Below are positions 25,796-33,848 of a stretch of DNA of 64,000 nucleotides, in pieces. Origin of the DNA: Amycolatopsis benzoatilytica AK 16/65 (lineage in GTDB: Bacteria > Actinomycetota > Actinomycetes > Mycobacteriales > Pseudonocardiaceae); NCBI RefSeq assembly GCF_000383915.1, contig NZ_KB912942.1:7134388-7198387 (forward strand). Reading direction: 5' to 3'. Position numbers and translations under genes: made by a program. Positions within the stretch are counted from its first letter, which is position 1. Every line of letters starts with the position of its first letter. The notes beneath the pieces were generated by a model. The model ran no database searches and was not told where the DNA came from. It saw only the letters and a program-made list of their open reading frames with translations.

Positions 25796-27464
25796 GTCTG
25801 AGAGTGCTGCCGCTCCGGCCGGGCCCGTTGTCGGTTCTTCGCTGACCGGGGTCGCGGTCAGCCCCGGACGCGCGAGCGGCCCGGTGGTGCGCGTCGCCGA
25901 ACCGCTCGGGGAACCCGCGAGCACGCCCGCGCCGGCCGATCCGGCGGCGGAGGCGGCGCGGATCGAGCCCGCCGCACAGGCGGTCGCCGCGCGGCTGGAG
26001 GCACAGGCCGAGGCCGCGACCGGGGAGGCCGCGACGATCCTCGTCACCACCGCCGCGATGGCCGCCGACCCGGCGCTCGCCGCTCAGGCTCAACAGCTGG
26101 TGACGGCGCGGAACCTACCCGCGGCCCGCGCCGTCTACCAGGCCGCCGAGGTCTTCGCGGAAGCTCTCGCGGCCGCCGGCGGGTACATGGCCGAGCGGGT
26201 CCGCGACATCCGGGACGTGCGCGATCGGCTGGTCGCCGAACTGCTCGGCGTCTCGCCGCCCGGGGTCCCGGAGCTGGCCTCGCCGAGCGTCCTTGTCGCG
26301 CGTGACCTCGCGCCCGCCGATACCGCGGGCCTCGACCCGGCGAAGGTGCTCGCGCTGGTCACCGAAGAAGGCGGGCCGACGAGCCACACTGCGATCCTCG
26401 CGCGGGCGCTGGGAATCCCGGCGGTCGTCGCGGTGCGCGGGCTGCTGGCCACGGACGCCGAGGCGTTGTCGGTCGACGGCGACACCGGCGTGGTCGAGGT
26501 TGCCGACCCAGCGGCTCCGATCGTGACCGCCGCCGCGTCCGGCCCGGCCGAGTGGAACGGCGTCGGCGAACTGTCCGACGGGCACCGGGTAAAGGTGTAC
26601 GGCAACGTCGGCTCCCCGGTGGACGCGCAAGCCGCCGCGGACGCGGGCGCGGAGGGCGTCGGCCTGTTCCGCACCGAGTTCTGTTACCTCGACGCGCCGG
26701 CTGAGCCGTCCGTCGACGAGCAGCGGAAGGCTTACGCCGCGGTGCTTTCGCCGTTCCGCGGCAAGCCGGTCATCGTGCGCACCCTGGACGCGGGTGCGGA
26801 CAAGCCGCTCGCTTTCCTGTCCCCGGAAGCCGAGCCCAACCCGGCGCTCGGCGTACGCGGGCTGCGGATCGCGTTCGACCGGCCGGAGGTGCTGGAGCGT
26901 CAGCTGGAAGCGATCGCCGGTGCGGCCGCGGATTCCGGCGCGGAGGTTTCGGTGATGGCACCGATGGTGGCCACCGTCGAGGAAGCCGCCTGGTTCGCCG
27001 AGCGGGTGCGCGCGGCCGGGATCGCCCGGGCCGGCGTGATGATCGAGATTCCCGCCGCCGCCTTGCTGGCCAGGGAAATTCTGTCCGTGGTCGACTTCGT
27101 CTCGGTCGGCACCAACGATCTGGCGCAGTACACGTTCGCCGCGGACCGGCAGCTCGGCGCGGTGGCGAAGCTGAACGACCCGTGGCAGCCCGGTCTGCTG
27201 CGGCTGCTGAAGGTGATCGGCGAAGCCGCCGAGGCGGCCGGCAAACCGGCCGGCGTCTGCGGCGAGGCAGCGGCCGACCCGCGGCTCGCGCTGGTGCTGG
27301 CCGGGCTCGGCCTGACCAGCTTGTCGATGAACGCGCCGGCGGTGCGGTCGGTCGGCGCCAGTTTGGCCTCGGTCTCGCGGGAACAGGCCCGTGCGATCGC
27401 GGCGGCGGCACTGGCGACGACGGACCCGGCGGCGGCGCGCAAAGCGGTCGCGGACGCGCTCTGA
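25794..27464 (+). CDS. ptsI: PTS Enzyme I (phosphoenolpyruvate-protein phosphotransferase)
   Basis: First phosphocarrier of the sugar phosphotransferase system: takes phosphate from phosphoenolpyruvate and passes it to HPr. 556 residues, full length. The phospho-His is His198 in EEGGPTSHTAILARALG. The PEP-binding C-terminal domain shows GVGLFRTEFCYLD, RTLDAGADKPLAF and SVGTNDLAQYTFAADR, with the active-site Cys in PAGVCGEAAAD. The first ~15 residues before LTGVAVSPGRA are an Ala/Pro-rich extension, and no other in-frame start is available. No HPr or sugar-specific component lies alongside. A DasR-type operator overlaps the start codon. Confidence 0.95.
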   Translation: MSESAAAPAGPVVGSSLTGVAVSPGRASGPVVRVAEPLGEPASTPAPADPAAEAARIEPAAQAVAARLEAQAEAATGEAATILVTTAAMAADPALAAQAQQLVTARNLPAARAVYQAAEVFAEALAAAGGYMAERVRDIRDVRDRLVAELLGVSPPGVPELASPSVLVARDLAPADTAGLDPAKVLALVTEEGGPTSHTAILARALGIPAVVAVRGLLATDAEALSVDGDTGVVEVADPAAPIVTAAASGPAEWNGVGELSDGHRVKVYGNVGSPVDAQAAADAGAEGVGLFRTEFCYLDAPAEPSVDEQRKAYAAVLSPFRGKPVIVRTLDAGADKPLAFLSPEAEPNPALGVRGLRIAFDRPEVLERQLEAIAGAAADSGAEVSVMAPMVATVEEAAWFAERVRAAGIARAGVMIEIPAAALLAREILSVVDFVSVGTNDLAQYTFAADRQLGAVAKLNDPWQPGLLRLLKVIGEAAEAAGKPAGVCGEAAADPRLALVLAGLGLTSLSMNAPAVRSVGASLASVSREQARAIAAAALATTDPAAARKAVADAL

Positions 27465-27490
27465 ATCGCTGAGGTAGTTCCCCGGCGGGC

Positions 27491-27532
27491 GCGCCGGACC
27501 CGGGTGAGAGATGGGGTGACCGGGTCCGGCGC
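27491..27532. terminator. Bidirectional terminator between ptsI and the DUF1707 gene
   Basis: Perfect 13-bp stem GCGCCGGACCCGG / CCGGGTCCGGCGC (27491-27503 with 27520-27532) around a 16-base loop, between two convergent genes. No T-tract on either side. Confidence 0.6.
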
Positions 27533-27542
27533 CGGATGCTGG

Positions 27543-28205
27543 TCAGCCGAAAATGCCCCGCCGAGGGTGGCGGATGACCAGCGAGCCCCCGTGGACGCGG
27601 CCGGTCAGGACGTAGCGCGGGGTGCCCGCGCGGCCGTTGCTGCCCGTCTTGTCGTCCAGTGAGCCGAACTTGATCTCGGTGATCGAGTTGTAGTCCACCG
27701 CGGCCTGCGGCGGGATGATCAGCTCGACCGATCCCCACTTCGAGTCGAGCTCGATCTGCACCACCGGGGTGGCAACGCGGGCCTCGGTGAAGTCGAGCTT
27801 CGTGCTGCCGTACTTGTTGCGCACCACCATCGCCGCCGGCACCTGCCACGGGCCGCTGCGCTGCAGCGACGAATACTTGGCGTTCAGTTCGAGCCGCTGT
27901 CCTCCCGGGTACTGCTGCGGGTAGCCCTGGTCGTAGGACGGGGCCGCGTACTGCGGTGCCGCGCCCGGGTGGAACAGCCCCGGCAGGTCGGCGAGCACGG
28001 TGTTGAGCTCGCCCCGGGTGCGGGCGGCGAGCGCCTGATCGGTGCGCTCGGTGAACTCGTCTAGGGTGAGCATCCCGTGCCCGATCGCTTTCTGCAGGAC
28101 GCCGACCACGTGTTCGCGTTCGTCGTCGGATACCCGGATGTCGCGGTCGGTCAACGGCTTGGTCTCGGTCGCGGGGTGCGCGCCGGACATCTCTTCCTCG
28201 CCCAT
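27543..28205 (-). CDS. DUF1707 domain protein with LiaF-like C-terminal domain
   Basis: A 220-residue protein. The N-terminal DUF1707 domain (about residues 18-75) shows IRVSDDEREHVVGVLQKAIG and then GMLTLDEFTERTDQALAART, the RxSDxDRE...L..A...GRL...E..ER pattern of actinobacterial proteins. The C-terminal half (about 105-215) is beta-rich (VRNKYGSTKLDFTEARV, IELDSKWGSVELIIP) like the cell-wall-active antibiotic response domain of LiaF/YvqF. No membrane segment lies between them. ATG 28205 was chosen; ATG 28190 is an alternative start five codons later. Function not established. Confidence 0.8.
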   Translation of the reverse strand: MGEEEMSGAHPATETKPLTDRDIRVSDDEREHVVGVLQKAIGHGMLTLDEFTERTDQALAARTRGELNTVLADLPGLFHPGAAPQYAAPSYDQGYPQQYPGGQRLELNAKYSSLQRSGPWQVPAAMVVRNKYGSTKLDFTEARVATPVVQIELDSKWGSVELIIPPQAAVDYNSITEIKFGSLDDKTGSNGRAGTPRYVLTGRVHGGSLVIRHPRRGIFG

Positions 28206-28253
28206 GCCCTCGATGGTAGAACTCGATTTCCGCAGGCAGATCGGGGAAAAACC

Positions 28254-29327
28254 CTGAACGGACCCGTAATCCGCGCACTGGCCACGCTCGGCGTGGCCAG
28301 CGTTCTGCTGGCCGGATGCACGAGCCCGCCGCCTGCTCCGCTCGCGCCGACGGCGCCGCCGAGGCCGAGCCCGACCACTCCGCCGCCGTCCGGGCTCGCC
28401 GGCGGAGTCGCCACCGGCGGCATCGGCGTCGAACTGCTGCTCGCGACCTCTCCGCCGACCGTGTTCGACGCCGATACCGGCGCGAGCGCGCCGATGCCCG
28501 GGGTCCCCGGCGGCGACCGGCGGGTGTCGGTGCTGCGGGTCGGCCACACCCCGGTCGTCCTGACCGCTCCGCCGTGTCACGACACCACCTGCGACCCCGC
28601 CGACGCGTACGTCTACCAGCGCGGTTCCGCGCCGCAGCCGCTCGGCAAAGCGCTGAGCGCGGCCCCCGGCGCGGACGGTGCCAGCGTCTGGTTGATCCGG
28701 CCGGACGGACCGGATCTGTGCCGGCTGGAACACGTCGCGCTGTCCGGCAAGTCATTCGGCCCTCCGACGGTCGCCTCCTGCCGGACTGTGGTCCGGGTCG
28801 AGACGTCGCACGGGCTGCTGATCACCATCGGGGCCAGCGCGGACACCGTCGACGTGCTGATCGACCCGGCTACCGGGCGGACCGTCCAGCAGGCACCGCG
28901 CATCCTGGCGTCGGCCGGCGACCGGCTGGTGCTCGGCGGGCTCACCGACGTGACCGTGCTGGACCTCCGCACCGGTGCCCGCAAAGTGGTCTCGCTGCCA
29001 GTCCCCACGCCGCGTCCCGCAGTGTGGCCGAGCCGGGACGGCAGCGTCGCCGCGTTCGACTTCGGCACCCCGTCGTGGCAGGGCAGCCTGACCCAGACTC
29101 GCGACCTGTGGCTGCTGAACCTCACCGATTACACGTGGCAGCAAGCCCCGTCGATGCCGTACACGACGGAAAACCTCAAGCACTCCGGCCTGGACTGGAC
29201 CGAAGCCGGCGACCTGGTGGTCGCGGACGGCGTCGTCGGCGCCTGGCATCCGGGCGAACCGGCGTGGCGGCTCGGCAAGGCGAGATTGTCCGCCGCGCAG
29301 CAAGCCGCCGGCGTGGCGACGTCCTAG
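28254..29327 (+). CDS. Secreted lipoprotein, beta-propeller-like, unknown function
   Basis: About 357 residues. A short signal sequence ends in the lipobox VLLAGC, then a Pro-rich linker (APTAPPRPSPTTPPPSG) and a WD/propeller-like region with repeated short strands (LVLGGLTDVTVLDLRTGARK, DLWLLNLTDYTWQQAP). The start is uncertain: no ATG or GTG gives a normal signal peptide, so CTG at 28254 is proposed, 8 bases after a GGGGAA sequence. The frame stays open upstream to 28077, overlapping the divergent DUF1707 gene. It ends in CTAG, sharing stop bases with the convergent response regulator. Confidence 0.6.
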   Translation: MNGPVIRALATLGVASVLLAGCTSPPPAPLAPTAPPRPSPTTPPPSGLAGGVATGGIGVELLLATSPPTVFDADTGASAPMPGVPGGDRRVSVLRVGHTPVVLTAPPCHDTTCDPADAYVYQRGSAPQPLGKALSAAPGADGASVWLIRPDGPDLCRLEHVALSGKSFGPPTVASCRTVVRVETSHGLLITIGASADTVDVLIDPATGRTVQQAPRILASAGDRLVLGGLTDVTVLDLRTGARKVVSLPVPTPRPAVWPSRDGSVAAFDFGTPSWQGSLTQTRDLWLLNLTDYTWQQAPSMPYTTENLKHSGLDWTEAGDLVVADGVVGAWHPGEPAWRLGKARLSAAQQAAGVATS

Positions 29328-29980
29328 TCCTCGTCCAGTCCGTGCTCGATCGCGTAGCGGGCCAGCTCGACCCGGTTGTGCAGCTGCAGTTTCCGCAGGG
29401 TCGACTGCACGTGGTTCTCCACCGTCCGATGTGACAGCACCAGCCGTTCGGCGATCTGCCGCGCGGTCAGTCCCTTCGCGACCAGCCGGAGCACGTCGGT
29501 CTCGCGGTCGGTGAGCCGCGGCGGTTCGGGCGCGCCCTCCGGCGCGTCGGCCATCCGCCGGTACTCGCCGAGCACCAGCCCGGCCAGCCCGGCGGTGAAC
29601 ACCGGGTCGCCGTCCGCGGTCCGGCGCACCGCGTCCACCAGCTCCGCCGAGGACGCCGATTTCACCAGGTAGCCGGAGGCGCCCGCTTTCACCGCTTCCA
29701 GTACGTCGCTGTGCTCGCCGCTGGCCGAAAGCACCAGCACGCGGGTGTCCGGCGAGGCCGCGGTGATCTCGCGGGTGGCGTCGACACCGGAGGTGGTGCC
29801 GAGGTTCAGGTCCATCAGCACGACGTCCGGCCGCACCGCGCGGGCGATCCGGATCGCGGCCGGGGCGTCCGGCGCGGTCGCGGTCACCTCGAACCCGTTC
29901 TCGGCGAGGTCGCGGGCCACTCCGTCGCGCCACATCGGGTGGTCGTCGACCACCATCACCGAGATCGTCCGTTCCGTCAT
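29324..29980 (-). CDS. LuxR/NarL family response regulator (MacR-like)
   Basis: A 218-residue response regulator. The receiver domain has the acidic pair in VVDDHPMWRDGV and the phosphorylation site Asp57 in VVLMDLNLG. The C-terminal LuxR helix-turn-helix is LTARQIAERLVLSHRTVENH at about residues 175-195. The start was set at ATG 29980, which overlaps the stop of the upstream histidine kinase by 4 bp. This pairing, behind a MacS-type kinase and an AI-2E permease, matches the MacRS system described in Streptomyces (morphogenesis and antibiotic production); the regulated genes here are not known. Confidence 0.85.
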   Translation of the reverse strand: MTERTISVMVVDDHPMWRDGVARDLAENGFEVTATAPDAPAAIRIARAVRPDVVLMDLNLGTTSGVDATREITAASPDTRVLVLSASGEHSDVLEAVKAGASGYLVKSASSAELVDAVRRTADGDPVFTAGLAGLVLGEYRRMADAPEGAPEPPRLTDRETDVLRLVAKGLTARQIAERLVLSHRTVENHVQSTLRKLQLHNRVELARYAIEHGLDED

Positions 29981-31110
29981 CGTCCGTCCCTCATCGTGGC
30001 TGGCACTCGCACTTCCCACTCGGTGCCCCGGCCCGGGCCGCTGTCCAGCACCGCGGTCCCGCCGAGGTCGGCCACCCGGCCGCGAATCGACTTCACTACT
30101 CCCAGACGGCCCTCGGCCACCGCTCGTTCCAGCCGGCCGCGCTCTATTCCGGGCCCGTCGTCGCGGATGCTGACCACCACCTCGCCGCCGAGGTCCTCCA
30201 GCAGCACCCAGGCGTGCGCGTCCGGACCGGCATGTTTCTCCACATTGGACAGTGCTTCGCGGGTGATCGCGACGAGTTCCTCGGTGACGTGCGCGGGCAG
30301 GTTCACGGTGCCGGCCGGGGTCGACACCTGCACCGAGGTCGTGGCCAGCAGCTGCAGCGCGGACCGGAGGTCTTCGAGGTCGCCGGACCGTTTCGGCTCG
30401 CTGCTCACCAGTGCGCGCAGTGCGACCTCCTGCTCTCCGGCAAGCCGTGCCAGCTCGGCCGCTTCGCCGCCGGCCTCGAGACCACGCTTGCGCACGCGCG
30501 CGAGCACTTGCAGCACGCTGTCGTGAATCGACCGCGCGAGCCGCTCCCGCTCCGCTGTCGCTGCTTCCGCGCGAAGGGCGCGCGCGAGCTTCTCAGCGGA
30601 ACTTCGGGCGAGCGTCGCCGCCATGCCGACGAGGAGACCGCTCGCGCACAACAGCACGCCATCTCGGACCACATCGAGATTGACAGCCTCTCGCGCGACT
30701 CCCGTGCCAACTGCCACGATCAGTCCGGCCGTGACGCCGCCGCGCGCACCGAAGCGTGTCGCGGCAGCGAGCGGGCCCACGGCTGCCCACACTGTCGTGA
30801 TCAACGGTGCAGCCGCGTTGTACTGCGCGTCGGAGAGAATCCACGGCGACGTGAGCATCAGTGCAGTAGTCAGCACGACGTCGAACACCACGAGCCAGCG
30901 ACGCCGCCCGTTCTCGCGCAGGTATGCGAGGCTCGACAGGACTGTCCACGCGCCCATCACCCCGGCCACGAGCCAGGCCAGCCACGGTCGCTGGAAGTCC
31001 GCCCGGTGCGCGATCACCACCGCCAGGGCGAACAGCCAGGTGACGACCCGCAGCACTACGGTGCCGCGCCAGAGCGGCGTCGCCGGGTCTCGAGTGGTCG
31101 GGGCGCTCAC
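29977..31110 (-). CDS. MacS-like sensor histidine kinase (DUF5931)
   Basis: A 377-residue membrane sensor kinase. The N-terminal 175 residues hold about five hydrophobic segments of the DUF5931/MacS type. The phosphoacceptor helix is RLARSIHDSVLQVLARV (His196), followed by a HATPase domain with TREALSNVEKHAGPDAHAWV (N box) and DDGPGIERGRLERA then GVVKSIRGRV (G boxes). The GTG at 31110 overlaps the stop of the AI-2E permease gene (GTGA), and the kinase stop overlaps the regulator start, so three genes are coupled. Signal unknown. Confidence 0.85.
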   Translation of the reverse strand: MSAPTTRDPATPLWRGTVVLRVVTWLFALAVVIAHRADFQRPWLAWLVAGVMGAWTVLSSLAYLRENGRRRWLVVFDVVLTTALMLTSPWILSDAQYNAAAPLITTVWAAVGPLAAATRFGARGGVTAGLIVAVGTGVAREAVNLDVVRDGVLLCASGLLVGMAATLARSSAEKLARALRAEAATAERERLARSIHDSVLQVLARVRKRGLEAGGEAAELARLAGEQEVALRALVSSEPKRSGDLEDLRSALQLLATTSVQVSTPAGTVNLPAHVTEELVAITREALSNVEKHAGPDAHAWVLLEDLGGEVVVSIRDDGPGIERGRLERAVAEGRLGVVKSIRGRVADLGGTAVLDSGPGRGTEWEVRVPATMRDGR

Positions 31111-32327
31111 GTCTGGACTTCGCTGTCTTCCTGCTCGACTTCGTCCGCGGCGTTCTGCTTCGGACGCCAGAGCCGCCTCTTCGGTTTGTCGACCTTCGCA
31201 TGCAACGTGTCGACAGTGGACGGGTCCACGTCTCCTTCGTGCAGCAGCGATCGGACCCCGGAGTTGACCACCGCCAGCAACGGAACCGCCAGCAGCGCGC
31301 CGGCGATCCCGGCGGCGACCAGGCCGGTGGCGATCGCGAGCACCACCGCGAGCGGGTGCAGCTTCACCGCGCGGCCCAGCAGCAGCGGCTGCAGCGCGTG
31401 GCTTTCCAGCTGCATCACGCCGATCACCACGGCCAGCACGATCACCGCGCCGACGATCCCCTTGGCCACCAGAGCAACCAGCACCGCGACGCCGCCGGTG
31501 ATCAGCGCGCCGATGATCGGGATGAACGCGCCGAGGAACACCAGCGTCGCCAGCGGCACGACCAGCGGAACGCCGACCGCCCACAGCCCGATGCCGATGC
31601 CGACCGCGTCGACCACGGCCACCGCGGCGGTCGCCCGGATGTAGCTGACCAGCGACGCGAACCCGCGCCGCCCGGCCACGTCCACTCGCGAGCGCACTCG
31701 CCGGGGCACGCCGCACACCAGGAACGACCAGATGCTCTCGCCGCCGGCCAGGAAGAAGATCGTGACGAACAGGGTGAGCACGAAGCCGGTGAGGATCTCG
31801 CCGACGGTGCCCGCGGTGGTCAGCGCGGTGGTGGTGATCGACGCCTGGTTGTTCTGCAGGAAGCCGATCGCCTGGTTGATGAAGTCCTGGATCTGCTCCT
31901 GGCGCAGGTGCAGCGGACCGTTGATCAGCCAGTCCTTGATCTGGTTGAGGCTGGTGGTCAGTTGCTGCTGCAGCTCCGGCAGGCCGCTGGAGAACTGGGT
32001 GATCACGAAGGTGAGCAGCCCGCCGAGCACCGCGAGTCCGGCCACCAGCACGATCGCCGTGGCGATTCCGCGCGGACAGTGGATCTGTACCAGACGCGAC
32101 ACCGCGGGGGCCAGCAGCGCGGACAGCAGCAGCGCGATCGACACCGGCACCACGACCGCGGCCAGGTAGCCCATCAGCCACACCACCGCGTACAGCGCGG
32201 CGATGACGACGATGAACCGCCACGAAAGCGCGGCGGACACCCGCAGGCCGCGCGGGACGAGTTCGGTGACGTCGGGGGTCGGTGCGGGGTCTGTTCCGGC
32301 TGGGGACGGTCGTTCTGGCGCGCTCAC
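31107..32327 (-). CDS. AI-2E family transporter
   Basis: A 406-residue membrane protein of the PF01594 (AI-2E/PerM) family with eight predicted helices. Landmarks are VVWLMGYLAAVVVPVSIALL near the N-terminus, VAVVDAVGIGIGLWAVGVPL and FIPIIGALITGGVAVLVALV in the second half, then LQPLLLGRAVKLHPLAVVLA. The C-terminus is charged and cytoplasmic. GTG at 32327 was preferred because the preceding 54 residues are low-complexity. It heads the operon with the MacS-like kinase and regulator. Substrate not known; quorum-signal transport should not be assumed from the family name. Confidence 0.85.
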   Translation of the reverse strand: MSAPERPSPAGTDPAPTPDVTELVPRGLRVSAALSWRFIVVIAALYAVVWLMGYLAAVVVPVSIALLLSALLAPAVSRLVQIHCPRGIATAIVLVAGLAVLGGLLTFVITQFSSGLPELQQQLTTSLNQIKDWLINGPLHLRQEQIQDFINQAIGFLQNNQASITTTALTTAGTVGEILTGFVLTLFVTIFFLAGGESIWSFLVCGVPRRVRSRVDVAGRRGFASLVSYIRATAAVAVVDAVGIGIGLWAVGVPLVVPLATLVFLGAFIPIIGALITGGVAVLVALVAKGIVGAVIVLAVVIGVMQLESHALQPLLLGRAVKLHPLAVVLAIATGLVAAGIAGALLAVPLLAVVNSGVRSLLHEGDVDPSTVDTLHAKVDKPKRRLWRPKQNAADEVEQEDSEVQT

Positions 32328-32633
32328 GTGATCACCGTATCGGCCCGGCGCGGAAAAACCGGGCGGATCGCCCAGCGGCCGCCGCGAAACCCGGCTTCCG
32401 CCCGGCGACCGGAACCGACTCCGGAGTAACCGGCCCTCTGCACCGGGGATGACCGAGCGTGAGATCCGGCCACACGGTGTGTTGTTCACACGATGGTGGC
32501 ATCAAGTCGTGTCAATGATGCGCGGCGGGCCGAACATTTGGTTCTCTCGTTTTTGCACCACCGCGGAACCGCGTCGTAATCGCCGCTGTTCCGGCAAAGC
32601 TGAAATATATTTTCCCCCGAGGAGAAATCACCT
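32328..32633. other. Divergent intergenic region, no gene
   Basis: About 300 bp between the AI-2E permease and the first secreted-protein gene. It is lower in GC than its surroundings around 32510-32615. A short inverted repeat ACACGA-13-TCGTGT lies at about 32487-32511. No riboswitch family was recognised. The promoter of the secreted-protein gene should lie in the AT-richer part. Confidence 0.45.
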
Positions 32634-33653
32634 GTGACGAACGACGCTGTGCACGAGAGGCGAGGCGCGACGCGCTTCGGCCGTCTCGCGTCGCGTGCGT
32701 TGTTCGTCGTGGGCGGCGCGCTCGCGGCCACCGCGGCCGCGTGGGCGGTTTCCTCGTCGGCCGCCTCCGCGGAGACGGCCGGCACGAGCGTCACCCCGGT
32801 CACCGACGCGACCGTCGCCGGCCTCGGCGACGTCACCGACGGCGTGTCCCGGTTCGCGGGCGGCGTCGCCGGCACCGCGCAGCGGTTGGCCTCGTGCGAG
32901 CAGGAGGCCACCACGTGGTCCGAGTCGGGCGCGGCGCGTCCCGGCTGCTCGCTGGAGCAGTTCGGCCACCGCGAGGACCTGGCGGAAGGCCAGGAAGCGG
33001 CAGGCGCGGTCGGCACCGCGGTGCGTGACCTCGGCCAGGACGCGGTGCTCAAGCCGGTGCAGCGCACCGTCGGCTCGCTCGAGCACATCGCGCGCAAGCC
33101 GGAGGACGCCCGTCAGGTGATCGCCGACGCGACCACTCCGCCGCCGGCCGCGCAGGACTTCAGCCGGAAACTCTGGGACCTGCTCGACTCGCACGCTCCC
33201 GGTCGCCTGGTCGACCTGCCGAAACTGCCGGACGCACCGGCCGAGGCGGAGCTTCCCGCGCCGACCGTTCCCGAACAGCCCGCCGAGGCGGACAACCTCG
33301 GCGCGGCCGCGATGACCACGTCCGACGCGCTGCAGTCGGTTTTCCCGGCGATGGACGCAGCCTCGTCGGCTGGCTCGCAGTACGGCACCGGCACGGTCTC
33401 GCGGCATCACGGTGCCCGCGATCTGCCGGGTGCCCCGTACTCCCCGGCGCAGCTTCCGGCCGCGCCTGCTTCCATCCCGACTCCGCCCGCCGGTGGCTCC
33501 ACCGCGCCCGGCGGACACCTCGACGGCCTCAACTTCGGTGTGCCCGCGTGGGTCACCGACGCCGTCGACAACGCCGTGGCGGGTTCCACCCGCACCGGCC
33601 TCGCGCACACGCCGCGCACCCCGGGCGAGCAGCCCGGTGTCACTCCTGACTGA
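32634..33653 (+). CDS. Secreted protein of unknown function next to the chaplin-repeat gene
   Basis: A 339-residue exported protein. The signal peptide (residues 1-47) has a basic n-region, the core ALFVVGGALAATAAAWAV and an ASAE cleavage site. The mature part starts with a Thr/Val/Gly-rich region, has two cysteines (LASCEQEATT and ARPGCSLEQF, a likely disulfide), then turns Pro/Ala-rich, and ends disordered. The start is GTG 32634, 9 bases after a good Shine-Dalgarno GAGGAG. A strong structured terminator follows, so it is transcribed apart from the repeat gene. No family recognised. Confidence 0.7.
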   Translation: MTNDAVHERRGATRFGRLASRALFVVGGALAATAAAWAVSSSAASAETAGTSVTPVTDATVAGLGDVTDGVSRFAGGVAGTAQRLASCEQEATTWSESGAARPGCSLEQFGHREDLAEGQEAAGAVGTAVRDLGQDAVLKPVQRTVGSLEHIARKPEDARQVIADATTPPPAAQDFSRKLWDLLDSHAPGRLVDLPKLPDAPAEAELPAPTVPEQPAEADNLGAAAMTTSDALQSVFPAMDAASSAGSQYGTGTVSRHHGARDLPGAPYSPAQLPAAPASIPTPPAGGSTAPGGHLDGLNFGVPAWVTDAVDNAVAGSTRTGLAHTPRTPGEQPGVTPD

Positions 33654-33660
33654 TCCACGT

Positions 33661-33740
33661 AACCCGCGGGGTCGTTGACGAACCCGGACACGTACGCGTG
33701 TTCCTTCCGTTCGTCGCCGACATTCATCCCGCGGGTTTTT
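33661..33740 (+). terminator. Long nested hairpin with T-tract
   Basis: An 80-base element 7 bp after the preceding stop. AACCCGCGGG (33661-33670) pairs with CCCGCGGGTT (33728-33737). Inside it GTCG pairs with CGAC, GACGAA with TTCGTC, and ACACG with CGTGT around TACG. Five Ts follow. It should terminate transcription, but the stacked helices are more elaborate than a simple terminator. Confidence 0.6.
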
Positions 33741-33848
33741 CGCGCGATGCGCAATTTCCGCGCTCGCATTCCCCGGTGTCTGTCCTGACGAAAACAGGCG
33801 CACCGCCACGAACCCGCAAGGGACCCCGATATGAAGGAGAACAATCCC

